Source: Capnocytophaga leadbetteri
GTDB taxonomy: Bacteria; Bacteroidota; Bacteroidia; Flavobacteriales; Flavobacteriaceae
Reading direction: 5' to 3'
Assembly: GCF_003054025.1 (NCBI RefSeq)
Contig: NZ_QBKG01000001.1
Location: forward strand, 62,001 to 126,000
Length of the DNA stretch: 64,000 nucleotides
Shown here piece after piece: positions 22,629 to 32,501 of this stretch (position 1 is the first letter of the stretch; every line of letters starts with the position of its first letter). The notes under the pieces were generated by a model. That model saw only the letters and a list, made by a program, of their open reading frames with translations, was not told the DNA's origin and searched no databases. Both the position numbers and the translations under genes were made by a program.

Positions 22629-25600
22629 CTAATTAACCGCCCATATCCTTTCATACTCATAGCCTGCCCCTCTTAATATTTTCTCTTTGTGCAAATCTTC
22701 CAAATAAGCTAACTCCCCTTCATATAGCGGCTTACTCATACACTCTATAGCGATAGGCTTGCCCGCATCGGGGGCTAATAATATATCGATAGTATACCCC
22801 CCAAACGGATAGTCGGGGGTTATTTTTTTGTCAGGGTGTTTCGCTTTTAACCTTAGGTAAGTCTGTGTTTTCCACGCCTCTTCGCCTGCCGTTGCCGCCT
22901 GTGCGTGTGTATGCCCATAGCGGTCTAACTCGCTGAGTATCTCGGTGCGCGCCTGTTCATCGCCACTGCTTATAGCTTTGCAATAAGCCAAATAAGCGTA
23001 TAGCACAGCGCGTCGGTTGTTAGCCCCCTCGGTAGCCAAAGCCTCTTTGTAGTTGTTAAAAACCTCTTCGGGTATCGAGTTGCATACGTATATCTTCTCT
23101 TTGGCGCGGGTGATAATCACATTTAGCAGCTTGTAGCCCTTGCTGTGGTTCAACGGACCAAAGCTCTGTACAAACTTACCGTCTTTCTTGCGCCCGTAGG
23201 TTACCGATAGTATGATGATGTCGCGCTCATCACCCTGTATATTTTCAAGGTTTTTGATAAACAAACCTGCTTGCTCAAGGGCACTGAATTTTTGGGCAAA
23301 AGCGGGGTCGTTTTGCTGCTTGAGCAGTAGCTGCTTGCGTATGTAGTTGCGCTGAGTGATGTTGAAAGTCGCAATACCCACCGAAGGATAACTACCATCA
23401 CCGCGTGGGGCTAATCGCTCAAGGGTGCGAATAACCTCTACGGCTTCCTCTTTGTTGATATGCTCTTCAAAAGTGCCGTCTACCTGCGCAAAGGCTATAG
23501 GGGTAAAAGGCTTCGTATTGGGCAACGGACGCAAACGAGCATTGTAAAAAGCGTGATTAGAAAAATCTATCAGATAAGGGTGGCGCGAACGGTAATGAAA
23601 ATCTAAGTGGTTTTTGCTGAACTGATATTCAAGGGCATAATCCAATAACGACTCTATGTTTAGCATCGCCTCCTTGCCAGAAAGCACCGCGGGCGAAGTG
23701 TCGCTTTCATCTTCGTCCTCTTCGTCTTCAGCCGTGCCGTCAAATACTTTGCTAAAATAGTTAGAGGGCGGCATTTGGTGCTCATCGCCAGCGATTACTA
23801 TGGTTTTGCCTTTCAGCATAGCCGGTAGATTGTCTTCTAGCTTTAACTGACTCGCCTCGTCAAACACTACATTGTCAAAATAGAAGTGCTTGCCCTCAAA
23901 TAGGTTGCAACACGCATCGGGGGTGGTCAGTACAATAGGGAAAAAGCTGGTGAAAAGGTCGATGTCTTGCTGGGCTATTTGCCTCAGGGTCAGTCGGTTG
24001 TGCTTTTCGCTCTTGCGCTTGTTGTACAGATTGGCTACCGTTAGTGCTGAGTGTTGCTCTTCAAAAGCCTTAACGGTGCGGCGCTGCTCCTCGTCCCAAT
24101 AATACTGTATGAAAGCGTGCTGAGTGGCGCCAAAACGCTCCATTTCAGCGGTAAAATGACTGTAAGTATGAGGACTGAAGTTCAGGCTCTCATCGGCGTG
24201 CTGCTGTTGTAGTAAAGGGTAATATACCGTCAGTAGCGAAGCCTCCCACGCCTTTACGGGGCGCAAGGCAGCTACGCATTGCTGTTGCAGAGGGCTAAGA
24301 GTTCGATACCAACTGTGCCACTGATAGGTAGCCTTTAGCGGGTGGGCTGTGTCGGACATATACTGCTGATAAATGCCGAGCGTCTGCTGCATAAAGGCGG
24401 CAAAATCGGCATAAGTAGTACCCCATTGGGGCGCCTGTAGCCAGCCGTCGCGCTGTATGGCGCTTTTCAGGGCTTGCACCTGCTGCTGTAGTAGCGGTAG
24501 GCTGTCGTCGCTGAGGGCAGGGTCAGCGTAATGTAGTAGGTCAAGGGCTGCAAAGTCAGTAGCTACCTTGTCGGCAAAATCGACTTGAGCTTGCGCAATA
24601 GCACTGCTGTAATCGGCTATGGCTGCCTTATTAGCCCATAGGTCAGCACTGATAGCTATAGGCGAAAAATTGCGGTGTACGCTCAGCGCTTTTATCTCCT
24701 GACTTAGCTGCTGTAGGCGCTGCTGGGTGCGTATAGCTTTTTTCTTTGCTGACGAAAATACGGCTGCCAATCGGTAGAAAAAGCCTTCGGTTTTCTGCGG
24801 CATAAACACATCGGAAGTAGGGGCGAGGGTAGCCGTTAGCACCTCGTACTCGGTGCGATGCTGCTCAAGGGTGGTGAGTTGTGCCGCAAAAGCCGCTTTG
24901 CGCTTTGCCTCATATTGCTGGCGGTAGGCGATAGCCGTTTGGCAGATGGTCTCCCACTGCTGTTCGTATTGCTTAAAGGCAGTAGCGAGCTGCTGTTCGG
25001 TGCTGAAAAAGTTCTGTGCCGTTAGGGTGTCGGGTGCTAAAAAATCGGTGTTAGCATAAGGACGATAATCTTCGTATAGGCGCTCGCCCTCTTGCCATAG
25101 TGCCTTGAGGGCTGCCCACTCCTCGTCGGTGAACTGAAAGTGTACACCGCTGAGGTCTATCGCCTCGCAATCAGGTGTATATTCTAATAGCTTGGCAGCT
25201 ATATACGTCCAGTTTTGTCCGGCTATTAGCGGTTGGTTTAGCTTGTGGTGAATAGCGTTGATAGCCGCCTTGTGGTTTTGTAGGGTGACTATCTGCTCTG
25301 TTAGGGTTTGTGTGGGGTTGTCGGCAGAGGGTTTTCTAAAGTCGGGGGCATCGAGGGTTTGGCGCACCGCTTCTACTATCAGCTTGCGGTCGGCAATAGC
25401 GTCTTTCACCATCGTGCAGTACTTGCCCAACCCTTTCTGCTGTAGGGCGTTATAGAGCACCTCTAGGGCGGTTTGCTTTTCGCACACTACCAGCGTTTTC
25501 TGCTTGTTTTGCAGTGCATTGATGAGTATAGCCGTTAGCGTTTGGCTCTTGCCCGTTCCTGGGGGACCTTGTATGAGGACTTTGCGCTGCTGCCTAAGTT

Positions 25601-26522
25601 GCTCGAGTACATACTGCTGCGAGGGGTCGGTAGGCACAGAGGTCAGCGTTTGGAAATCGGTAGCAAGGGGTATTTCTTCCGCCTTAAAGTTGCCGATTAA
25701 GCCCTCATAATCATTGATGATATTCTGCTTTTGCACCTCGAAGAGCGAGAGAATACCACATTTTTCTATCATACCCTCGCCTTTGTTGGGCAAAAGGGCT
25801 TCGTATTCAGCTTTTGTTTTAAGGGGCGGAATTTCAGCGTAGTTATTCAGCAAGAAATCCAAATTCTGCTCTATTTTTAGCTGCTGAAGTATCTCGGTGC
25901 AGATAGCCAGCAGTTCGGGCTTGTCGATCTTGCCGTCTTCTAGCATCTCATCGGGTATGGGCGAAAGTTTTACCCCCGAATCGCTCTGCAGGTGGTTGAT
26001 AAGCACCTCGTTCAGGTAGATGGGGTCGTCTTCGTTCCTGCTTATTTCCCACGTATTCATCTGGGTAGTGGGCTTCATCTTCACCGACCATATCAGTATC
26101 GGGGCAGCGGTTAGCTGTCCGTCGCTCTTGTCGCGGCGCAGCAGTATCGGGAAGCCAAAGCCCAAAGTGTTAATGCCCTTTTCGGCGCTAACTACCTCAT
26201 TCTGAAAGATAAGCGTTTCTATATGGGTAACGAGTTTTTGCAGTTCAGGGTTTTCATCAGCTGTTTTTGGGGTAGTGGCAGCGCCTCGTTGGTCTATATT
26301 AGTACTTTCGGTATCATAGATAGAAAACGAAAATTTAACATTGCGCAGCGTAAGCATATCCAGCACCAAGCGCTCGGGCAAGCTCTTGAAGATAGCCGAC
26401 AGCCGTGCAATATCAAATTTATAACGCGAATTAGCCGGTATAGCGTTCAGGTGAACGCCGCGCCGGTTGCCTACTTTCAGCTTGTGTTGCAAAGCCCTAA
26501 AAATTTCAGAGGATAGAACCAT
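22629..26522 (-). CDS. SF1 (Upf1/DNA2-like) helicase with C-terminal nuclease-like domain
   Basis: A 1297-residue cytoplasmic protein. Helicase motifs: Walker A GPPGTGKS (319-326), motif Ia-like LVVCEKQTAL, Walker B VVFDEASQL (about 884-892), motif III IAGDEHQMPPS, DFHYRSRHPYLIDFSN, and motif VI NVIITRAKEKIYV. A long helical insertion (about 400-870) splits the first RecA domain. The last 70 residues (FGGYTIDILLAP then AIECMSKPLY and a final RIWAVN) look like a Vsr/DUF559-type PD-(D/E)XK nuclease, with Asp and Glu-x-Cys in place. Such single-chain helicase-nucleases are often found in antiphage islands, but family members without proven defence roles exist too. It has its own promoter (26551-26558). 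Function in defence is inference. Confidence 0.85.
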   Translation of the reverse strand: MVLSSEIFRALQHKLKVGNRRGVHLNAIPANSRYKFDIARLSAIFKSLPERLVLDMLTLRNVKFSFSIYDTESTNIDQRGAATTPKTADENPELQKLVTHIETLIFQNEVVSAEKGINTLGFGFPILLRRDKSDGQLTAAPILIWSVKMKPTTQMNTWEISRNEDDPIYLNEVLINHLQSDSGVKLSPIPDEMLEDGKIDKPELLAICTEILQQLKIEQNLDFLLNNYAEIPPLKTKAEYEALLPNKGEGMIEKCGILSLFEVQKQNIINDYEGLIGNFKAEEIPLATDFQTLTSVPTDPSQQYVLEQLRQQRKVLIQGPPGTGKSQTLTAILINALQNKQKTLVVCEKQTALEVLYNALQQKGLGKYCTMVKDAIADRKLIVEAVRQTLDAPDFRKPSADNPTQTLTEQIVTLQNHKAAINAIHHKLNQPLIAGQNWTYIAAKLLEYTPDCEAIDLSGVHFQFTDEEWAALKALWQEGERLYEDYRPYANTDFLAPDTLTAQNFFSTEQQLATAFKQYEQQWETICQTAIAYRQQYEAKRKAAFAAQLTTLEQHRTEYEVLTATLAPTSDVFMPQKTEGFFYRLAAVFSSAKKKAIRTQQRLQQLSQEIKALSVHRNFSPIAISADLWANKAAIADYSSAIAQAQVDFADKVATDFAALDLLHYADPALSDDSLPLLQQQVQALKSAIQRDGWLQAPQWGTTYADFAAFMQQTLGIYQQYMSDTAHPLKATYQWHSWYRTLSPLQQQCVAALRPVKAWEASLLTVYYPLLQQQHADESLNFSPHTYSHFTAEMERFGATQHAFIQYYWDEEQRRTVKAFEEQHSALTVANLYNKRKSEKHNRLTLRQIAQQDIDLFTSFFPIVLTTPDACCNLFEGKHFYFDNVVFDEASQLKLEDNLPAMLKGKTIVIAGDEHQMPPSNYFSKVFDGTAEDEEDEDESDTSPAVLSGKEAMLNIESLLDYALEYQFSKNHLDFHYRSRHPYLIDFSNHAFYNARLRPLPNTKPFTPIAFAQVDGTFEEHINKEEAVEVIRTLERLAPRGDGSYPSVGIATFNITQRNYIRKQLLLKQQNDPAFAQKFSALEQAGLFIKNLENIQGDERDIIILSVTYGRKKDGKFVQSFGPLNHSKGYKLLNVIITRAKEKIYVCNSIPEEVFNNYKEALATEGANNRRAVLYAYLAYCKAISSGDEQARTEILSELDRYGHTHAQAATAGEEAWKTQTYLRLKAKHPDKKITPDYPFGGYTIDILLAPDAGKPIAIECMSKPLYEGELAYLEDLHKEKILRGAGYEYERIWAVN

Positions 26523-26550
26523 TTTTTTATTGTGAAATATGAATTGGCTA

Positions 26551-26558
26551 CAAAGGTA
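26551..26558 (-). promoter_or_regulatory. Promoter -7 element of the helicase-nuclease gene
   Basis: Minus strand TACCTTTG, 28 bases before the ATG. TTTG words in the neighbouring 8-bp array (26565-26588) are at a spacing suitable for the -33 box. Confidence 0.65.
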
Positions 26559-26564
26559 AGAAAA

Positions 26565-26588
26565 ATTAGCAAATTAGCAAATCTGCCT
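26565..26588. repeat. 8-bp repeat array upstream of the helicase-nuclease gene
   Basis: Two perfect ATTAGCAA units followed by ATCTGCCT, nearly identical to 20944-20967 and in the same position relative to the promoter. Confidence 0.7.
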
Positions 26589-26640
26589 ATACGTAACATA
26601 TACCTTCCCTTTACCATCACCGAAGGATCACCGAAGCTCC

Positions 26641-26676
26641 CAGCCTTCCCAGCCCTCTCAGCCCTCCCATTCTTCC
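26641..26676 (-). repeat. 9-bp minisatellite, second locus, 4 units
   Basis: On the minus strand four 9-bp units (GGAAGAATG, GGAGGGCTG, AGAGGGCTG, GGAAGGCTG) matching in order units of the array at 6863-6889. This locus is in the spacer between the helicase-nuclease gene and nnr, in opposite orientation. Confidence 0.8.
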
Positions 26677-26684
26677 CATACAAA

Positions 26685-26716
26685 TTTGCGCATTTGCCAA
26701 TTATATACTACCTTTG
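26685..26716 (+). promoter_or_regulatory. Promoter of nnr
   Basis: TTTG at 26685-26688, 20 bases, then TACCTTTG at 26709-26716. Confidence 0.65.
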
Positions 26717-26756
26717 CCAAATTAATCGCCTAATCGGCAAATCGTCAAATCAGTAT
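26717..26756 (+). repeat. 8-bp periodic leader of nnr
   Basis: Five in-phase 8-mers (CCAAATTA, ATCGCCTA, ATCGGCAA, ATCGTCAA, ATCAGTAT) fill the whole leader from the promoter to the start codon. Confidence 0.65.
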
Positions 26757-28266
26757 GAACCTCCTTACTTCGCAACAACTAAAGCAGCTCGACGCTTATA
26801 CCATTCGCACGCACAAGGTTTCGCCTTGGTGCTTAATGGAGCGCGCTGCCGACCTGCTTTTTCAGTGGGTACAGCAGCATTTGTCCGACCGCAATAGCTT
26901 TACCATTCTCGCTGGTAAGGGCAATAATGGTGGCGACGGCTTGGCGCTCGCTCGCAAGCTGATACAGGCTGGCAAGCAGGTAACGGTGTATATACTGCAA
27001 GTGGGGAGCCATTCGTCTGAGGAGTACCGGCAAAACGAGTCGCTATTGCACGCTATGGGAGTACAGCCTATAGCGGTAGACGAACATAATTACAGCAAAG
27101 TAGTCGATTTCGAAGAGGTAGTCATCGACGCTGTTTTTGGTATAGGCTTCAAAGGCGACCTGCCCGAGTGGCTGCAAGCACTATTCGATTGGCTCAATTT
27201 AGAGGCTGCCTTTCGTGTTTATGTGCTCAGTGTCGATATGCCTTCGGGCTTGCCTACCGATACACCGCCTACCGATGCGCACACTTTTGTGCATCCTCAT
27301 ATGGTGCTGACCTTTCAATGCCCTAAGCTGCCATTCTTCTTGCCGAGCACCGGTAAGTTTATCGGCAAATACGAAGTCTTAGAGGTATGTGGCTTAGCCG
27401 AAAGGGGCGATAAGTATGCTGACGAACTTTTTAGCGAATTCCATTGCGTAGACGCTGCAATGATAACCGAGATACGCCAAAGCCAACACCTCGAACCCCG
27501 CAGGCGCTTTAGTCACAAAGGTACTTATGGACACGCGCTTTTAGTAGGGGGTAGTTATGGCAAAATGGGGGCTGTGGTGCTCAGCGGTACGGCGGTGCTC
27601 CGAAATGGTGTAGGCTTGCTCACGGTAGCCATACCCGCCTGTGGCTATACGGTGCTGCAAACAGCACTGCCCGAGGCTATGGTGCTCACCAGCGATACCG
27701 ATAAGCATTTTAGTAGCATACCAGTGCCTTTTACCCCTTCGGCTATAGGCGTGGGCGTGGGTTGGGGTACACAGCCCGATACAGCAGCTGCCTTAGCCGA
27801 CCTGTTTGCGCAATACCCCGATACGCCTTTTGTTGTTGATGCCGATGCGCTCAACCTGTTGGCGCAGCAACCTGAACTCTGTCAGGCGTTGCCCAAAGGG
27901 GCTATACTCACCCCTCACCCTAAAGAGTTAGAGCGGCTAATAGGCAAATGGACAGATGATTATGACAAGTTAACCAAAGCCAAAGCCTTTGCCGATAAGC
28001 ACCAAGTGGTGTTAGTACTCAAAGATGCTTATACAGTGATTACCGACGGCGATGCTTATTGGATAAACACCACTGGCTGCCCAGCCTTGGCAACCGCAGG
28101 CAGTGGCGATGTGCTTACCGGTATGCTTACCGCACTGCGCACACGTGGCTACGATGCCCTACAGGCAGCCATATTAGGGGTTTACCAACACGGACAAAAA
28201 GGCGAGGAGGTAGCCAGCCGCATTGGCGAAGAGGCACTTATAGCAAGAGATTTAGTAACATTTTAA
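26755..28266 (+). CDS. nnr: Bifunctional NAD(P)H-hydrate repair enzyme (epimerase and dehydratase)
   Basis: A 503-residue metabolite-repair protein. The N-terminal YjeF_N domain (about 1-215) epimerises NAD(P)HX and has the AGKGNNGGDGLALAR and DAVFGIGFKG motifs; the C-terminal ribokinase-like dehydratase (about 225-500) has GSYGKMGAVVLSG, TPHPKELERLIG and ATAGSGDVLTG, the nucleotide-binding end. Length and order are standard for bacterial Nnr fusions. Transcribed from its own promoter through an 8-bp periodic leader and followed after one base by the Ig-like lipoprotein gene. Confidence 0.95.
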   Translation: MNLLTSQQLKQLDAYTIRTHKVSPWCLMERAADLLFQWVQQHLSDRNSFTILAGKGNNGGDGLALARKLIQAGKQVTVYILQVGSHSSEEYRQNESLLHAMGVQPIAVDEHNYSKVVDFEEVVIDAVFGIGFKGDLPEWLQALFDWLNLEAAFRVYVLSVDMPSGLPTDTPPTDAHTFVHPHMVLTFQCPKLPFFLPSTGKFIGKYEVLEVCGLAERGDKYADELFSEFHCVDAAMITEIRQSQHLEPRRRFSHKGTYGHALLVGGSYGKMGAVVLSGTAVLRNGVGLLTVAIPACGYTVLQTALPEAMVLTSDTDKHFSSIPVPFTPSAIGVGVGWGTQPDTAAALADLFAQYPDTPFVVDADALNLLAQQPELCQALPKGAILTPHPKELERLIGKWTDDYDKLTKAKAFADKHQVVLVLKDAYTVITDGDAYWINTTGCPALATAGSGDVLTGMLTALRTRGYDALQAAILGVYQHGQKGEEVASRIGEEALIARDLVTF

Positions 28267-28267
28267 T

Positions 28268-29926
28268 ATGAAACACCGATTACCCATACTATTATTAATA
28301 CTTACCATTGCCCTGAGTTTGTGGCAGTGTGCCCGACGTGGTTCGCCTACCGGTGGAGATAAAGATACTACTCCTCCTGTGCTCCTACAGGCTTTTCCGC
28401 CCTCTGGTACTACTAATTTTAGCGGCAAGCACATCCGACTTTCTTTTGACGAATTTGTGGTGACGAAAGACCTGCGCAAGCAGCTTATCATTTCGCCTCC
28501 TATGAATACGTTCCCTATTATATCGCCTACCTCTGCCTCGCGCAAGTTAGACATTAGTCTGCTCGATACGCTCAAGCCTAACACTACCTACGTGCTTAAC
28601 TTTGGCAATAGCATACAAGATTATAACGAGGGCAATCCGTATACCGACTTCAAATACGTATTTTCTACCGGAGCCACTATCGATTCGCTTTGGTACGAGG
28701 GCGATGTCACCGATGCGCTGATGCCTGAAGCTGACCTATCGGTTACCCTGATGCTATACCCCTATAACGAGCAGTACAAAGACTCTTTAGTCTACAAACA
28801 CAAGCCTACCTATGTTACCACCACGCTCGATAGTCTTCACAGCTTTGTGTTTGAGTTCCTCAAAGAGGGTAAATATAAGTTGATAGCCCTAAAAGATAAG
28901 GGAGGCGACTACCTGTTTAACCCCAAAGATGATAAGATAGCCTTCTTAAGCGAACCCATTACAGTCGAAGACCTCAAAGGCAAACCGCAAGGGTCGTATC
29001 CCAAACTGCGATTGTTTAAAGAAGAGCTTCCTTATAAGGCACACCGCCCTACCCAAACGGCGGCGAACCGTATTAGTTTTGGTTTTGACGGTGGCACTAA
29101 GGGGGTAACGATTACTCCTATATCGCCTACTACCCCCGACTTTCGCTATACGGTAGCCAAAGATGCTAAGAAAGATACGCTGCACTTCTGGTATCAACCC
29201 CGTCAGAAAGACTCGCTTGTCTTTACGGTGGCGCATCAGCAGAAAGTAGATACTTTTCGCCTTAGGCTGAAAGAGGGCAAGGACGTTAAGCCCGATAGCT
29301 TACAGATAGAAAGCACTTTTTCTGGCGATCTGCCTATGTATAAAGACTTTGCTTTCAGAAGCAATATCCCACTGACAAAAGTAGACCCTGCTAAGATAAA
29401 AATACTGCAAGGCAAAGACTCTTTGGCGAAAGCCATTCCTTTTAAGGCGGTATTAGATAGCACGCAGTTGCAATACACGCTCTTATTCGATAAGAAAAAC
29501 GATGAGCAATACCGCATCGAGGCGTTGCCCCACGCTATGACGGACTATTTCGGTGCCACTAACGACACGCTGAATATTAAGCTCTCCACTAAAAAAGCGG
29601 AAGACTTAGCTGTCTTTAAGCTCCACCTCAGTACCGAAGCTGTCAAGCTCAACTATCCGTTACTGCTACAGCTCACTAGTGAGAAAGCCACTGAGGTACT
29701 GCAAGAGTTGTATATAGAAAAACCGCAGGAGGAATACGTATTTGCCAATGTCAATCCTGCCAAATTGCGATTGCGTTTGATAGAAGACCGCAATGGCAAT
29801 CGCCGTTGGGATACCGGTAACTTCCTGCAACAACGACAGCCCGAACGGGTATGGTACTTCCCCCCTATAGTAGAACTCCGTGCCAACTGGGAAGTAGAAG
29901 AAACTTGGCTTCTGAAAGATGAATAA
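28268..29926 (+). CDS. Conserved Bacteroidota lipoprotein with N-terminal Ig-like (Big_5/SbsA) domain
   Basis: A 552-residue envelope protein. The signal ends at Cys21 (LSLWQC), followed by ARRGSPTGGDKDTTPPVLLQAFPPSGTTNFSG, which is the widespread start of this lipoprotein family (GGPKDxxPP). Residues about 35-140 form an Ig-like domain (IRLSFDEFV, LKPNTTYVLNFGNSIQDYNEGN). The rest is beta-rich, ending with PAKLRLRLIEDRNGNRRWDTGNF, another conserved block of the family. Function is unknown although it is nearly universal in Flavobacteriia. It starts directly after nnr and is likely in that operon. Confidence 0.88.
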   Translation: MKHRLPILLLILTIALSLWQCARRGSPTGGDKDTTPPVLLQAFPPSGTTNFSGKHIRLSFDEFVVTKDLRKQLIISPPMNTFPIISPTSASRKLDISLLDTLKPNTTYVLNFGNSIQDYNEGNPYTDFKYVFSTGATIDSLWYEGDVTDALMPEADLSVTLMLYPYNEQYKDSLVYKHKPTYVTTTLDSLHSFVFEFLKEGKYKLIALKDKGGDYLFNPKDDKIAFLSEPITVEDLKGKPQGSYPKLRLFKEELPYKAHRPTQTAANRISFGFDGGTKGVTITPISPTTPDFRYTVAKDAKKDTLHFWYQPRQKDSLVFTVAHQQKVDTFRLRLKEGKDVKPDSLQIESTFSGDLPMYKDFAFRSNIPLTKVDPAKIKILQGKDSLAKAIPFKAVLDSTQLQYTLLFDKKNDEQYRIEALPHAMTDYFGATNDTLNIKLSTKKAEDLAVFKLHLSTEAVKLNYPLLLQLTSEKATEVLQELYIEKPQEEYVFANVNPAKLRLRLIEDRNGNRRWDTGNFLQQRQPERVWYFPPIVELRANWEVEETWLLKDE

Positions 29927-29956
29927 TAACAAGAGAAAACACAACTTTTATAAAAG

Positions 29957-29986
29957 TTTGTGATTAGAATTATTTTCGTACCTTTG
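29957..29986 (+). promoter_or_regulatory. Promoter of the GH2 gene
   Basis: TTTG at 29957-29960, 18 bases, TACCTTTG at 29979-29986. Confidence 0.75.
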
Positions 29987-30020
29987 CAGAGAGAAATTGA
30001 AGAAAATTAAACATTAAAAA

Positions 30021-32489
30021 ATGAATAAAATCAACCTTTTACTATTGTTGGGCATTACTGCTACAGGCTGGGCGCAACAACAGACCCTTCAGAAAGGGTG
30101 GAAATTCAGCAGAGAGGATGATCCTCAAGCAGCCGAAACACTTTATAACGATGCTAAATGGCAACGCGTAACCGTCCCTCACGACTGGGCTATCTATGGC
30201 CCTTTTGATATGGAAAACGACATTCAGCGCACCGCTATTAAGCAAGACGGACAAAAAGCGGCTATCGAGCATACAGGTCGTACCGGCGGACTACCCTTTG
30301 TAGGCGTGGGCTGGTATCGCACTCAGTTCAATGTGCCCGAACTCACTGCCGATAAGCAGGTGTTCATACAGTTCGACGGGGCAATGAGCAATCCAGAAGT
30401 ATTTGTAAACGGACAGAAAGCGGGTGAGTGGCATAATGGCTACAACACTTTCTTCTTAGATATTACCCCTTATGTAAAAGCTAAAGATAACACCCTTGCG
30501 GTGCGTCTGAACAATCTAACCCAAATGTCGCGTTGGTACCCTGGGGCAGGGCTATACCGCAATGTGCATATCATCACCAAAAATAAAACGCACATCCCTA
30601 TATGGGGCATACAGATTACCACGCCCGAAGTAACCCAAGACTTCGCTAAAGTAGTGGTAAATACAGAATTTGTATCGGCTAACAAAGCGGCTATTGCGGC
30701 AGAAACTACTATTTTCAACCAACAAGGGGAAAGAGTAGCCCATACTAATACCAAAGCAACAGCTTATACTACCGATAAGATTACATCAGAAATGTACATC
30801 GATAAGCCTCGTTTGTGGGACATCGGTGCGCCTAATCTTTACAAAGCCGTTACCAAACTCTATGAAGACGGTCAGCTGAAAGACGAGGTAACTACTACCT
30901 TCGGCGTTCGCACTATAGAGCTTAAACCTAATGACGGTTTATACCTGAATAACCGCAAAATTAAAATACAAGGGGTGTGTATGCACCATGATTTAGGCCC
31001 TTTGGGTGCCGCTGTTAATGAGAGTGCAATACGCCGACAATTGCTAATTTTAAGAGATATGGGCGTTAACGCTATCCGTACCTCTCATAATATGCCTGCC
31101 CCCGAATACGTCCGCTTAGCCGACGAGATGGGTATGCTATTGGCAGTAGAGAGTTTTGATGAGTGGGCGATACCTAAAGTAGAGAATGGCTATCATTTGT
31201 ACTTCAAAGACTGGGTTAAAAAAGACCTTACGAACCTTGTGAAGCACTATCGCAATAACCCCAGCGTGCTGATGTGGTTTATTGGCAACGAGGTAGAAGA
31301 ACAAAGTGTAGAGAGTGGCTCGCAAGTAGCCTACTACTTACAGAGCATCATACAGCAGCTCGACCCTACACGCCCTGTGAGCAATGGTATGGACAGACCC
31401 CACGACATCTTGCGCAACAATATGGCAGCTACTATGCAGCTAGTAGGTTTTAATTACCGTCCGTTTAAGTACCAAGAAGCCTATAAGAAATTGCCACAAC
31501 GCTTGTTGTTGGGTAGTGAGACGGCCTCTACTGTTAGCTCGCGTGGGGTGTACAAATTCCCAGTACAGCGCAAATCAATGGCTAAGTACCCCGATATGCA
31601 GTCGTCGTCTTATGACGTAGAGCACTGCGGTTGGTCTAACTTGCCCGAAGATGACTGGATACACCAAGAGGATTTGCCTTATATGATAGGCGAGTTTATC
31701 TGGACAGGCTTCGACTATCTCGGCGAGCCAACGCCTTACTACGTAGAATGGCCTTCGCATAGTTCTTACTTTGGGGCAGTAGACTTAGCGGGACTTCCTA
31801 AAGACCGTTTTTATCTGTACCGTTCGCATTGGAATAAAGAAGCCGAAACGCTACACATCTTACCGCATTGGAACTGGGAGGGGCGTGAAGGCGAAGTAAC
31901 CCCTATCTTCGTTTATACTAACTACCCTTCTGCTGAATTGTTTATCAACGGCAAGAGTCAAGGCAAACGCAGTAAAGACCTTTCTATAAAAATAGAAGAG
32001 AAAGAGAAAGACGGCAATCCGTCAGACCTAAACCGACAAAAACGTTACCGCCTAATGTGGATGGATACTAAGTACGAACCTGGTACTGTGAAGGTAGTAG
32101 CTTATGACGACAATGGTAAGGCTGTAGCCGAAAAAGAAATACATACTGCTGGCAAGCCTTACGCTTTGCGCCTCAGCACCGAGTACAAAACAGAACTCAG
32201 CCCTAATAGCGATGAGTTGGCTTTCATTACTGTTGAAGCGGTAGACAAAGACGGCAATCTATGCCCTACAGTGAATGATTTAGTAACCTTTACCGTAAAA
32301 GGTGCGGGTACTTATCGTGCCGCTGCCAATGGCGATGCTACTTGTACCGACCAATTCCACCTCCCTAAGATGCACCTTTTCAACGGCAAATTAGTAATGA
32401 TGGTACAAGCAGGCGATAAAGCAGGCACCATAAACGTAGAGGCTAAGACTAAGAAATTGAAAGGGAAAATTGAGATTATGGTGAGATAA
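30021..32489 (+). CDS. GH2 family beta-galactosidase, secreted
   Basis: An 822-residue glycoside hydrolase with signal peptide 1-18 (ATGWAQ). Order: sugar-binding jelly roll (about 20-190, GVGWYRTQFNVP and WYPGAGLYRNVHI), Ig-like domain, catalytic TIM barrel with acid/base Glu424 (WFIGNEVEE) and nucleophile Glu558 (GEFIWTGFDYLGEP), then two Ig-like domains (PSAELFINGKSQGKR is the usual entry to the DUF4982-type module). CMHHDLGPLGAAVN at the barrel start is typical. Periplasmic or outer-face hydrolysis of beta-galactosides from host mucin or N-glycans is likely. A short unrelated gene follows. Confidence 0.93.
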   Translation: MNKINLLLLLGITATGWAQQQTLQKGWKFSREDDPQAAETLYNDAKWQRVTVPHDWAIYGPFDMENDIQRTAIKQDGQKAAIEHTGRTGGLPFVGVGWYRTQFNVPELTADKQVFIQFDGAMSNPEVFVNGQKAGEWHNGYNTFFLDITPYVKAKDNTLAVRLNNLTQMSRWYPGAGLYRNVHIITKNKTHIPIWGIQITTPEVTQDFAKVVVNTEFVSANKAAIAAETTIFNQQGERVAHTNTKATAYTTDKITSEMYIDKPRLWDIGAPNLYKAVTKLYEDGQLKDEVTTTFGVRTIELKPNDGLYLNNRKIKIQGVCMHHDLGPLGAAVNESAIRRQLLILRDMGVNAIRTSHNMPAPEYVRLADEMGMLLAVESFDEWAIPKVENGYHLYFKDWVKKDLTNLVKHYRNNPSVLMWFIGNEVEEQSVESGSQVAYYLQSIIQQLDPTRPVSNGMDRPHDILRNNMAATMQLVGFNYRPFKYQEAYKKLPQRLLLGSETASTVSSRGVYKFPVQRKSMAKYPDMQSSSYDVEHCGWSNLPEDDWIHQEDLPYMIGEFIWTGFDYLGEPTPYYVEWPSHSSYFGAVDLAGLPKDRFYLYRSHWNKEAETLHILPHWNWEGREGEVTPIFVYTNYPSAELFINGKSQGKRSKDLSIKIEEKEKDGNPSDLNRQKRYRLMWMDTKYEPGTVKVVAYDDNGKAVAEKEIHTAGKPYALRLSTEYKTELSPNSDELAFITVEAVDKDGNLCPTVNDLVTFTVKGAGTYRAAANGDATCTDQFHLPKMHLFNGKLVMMVQAGDKAGTINVEAKTKKLKGKIEIMVR

Positions 32490-32501
32490 TAATAGCGTGA
32501 T

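Noticed and set aside
21015..26522. Integrative element inserted at tRNA-Leu
   Set aside because: The block lies on the 5' side of the tRNA, no integrase was seen, and no duplicated tRNA 3' end was found.
26532..26897. Protein-coding frame across the helicase-nnr spacer
   Set aside because: It crosses the 8-bp array, the 9-bp repeat and the nnr promoter, then runs out of frame with nnr.
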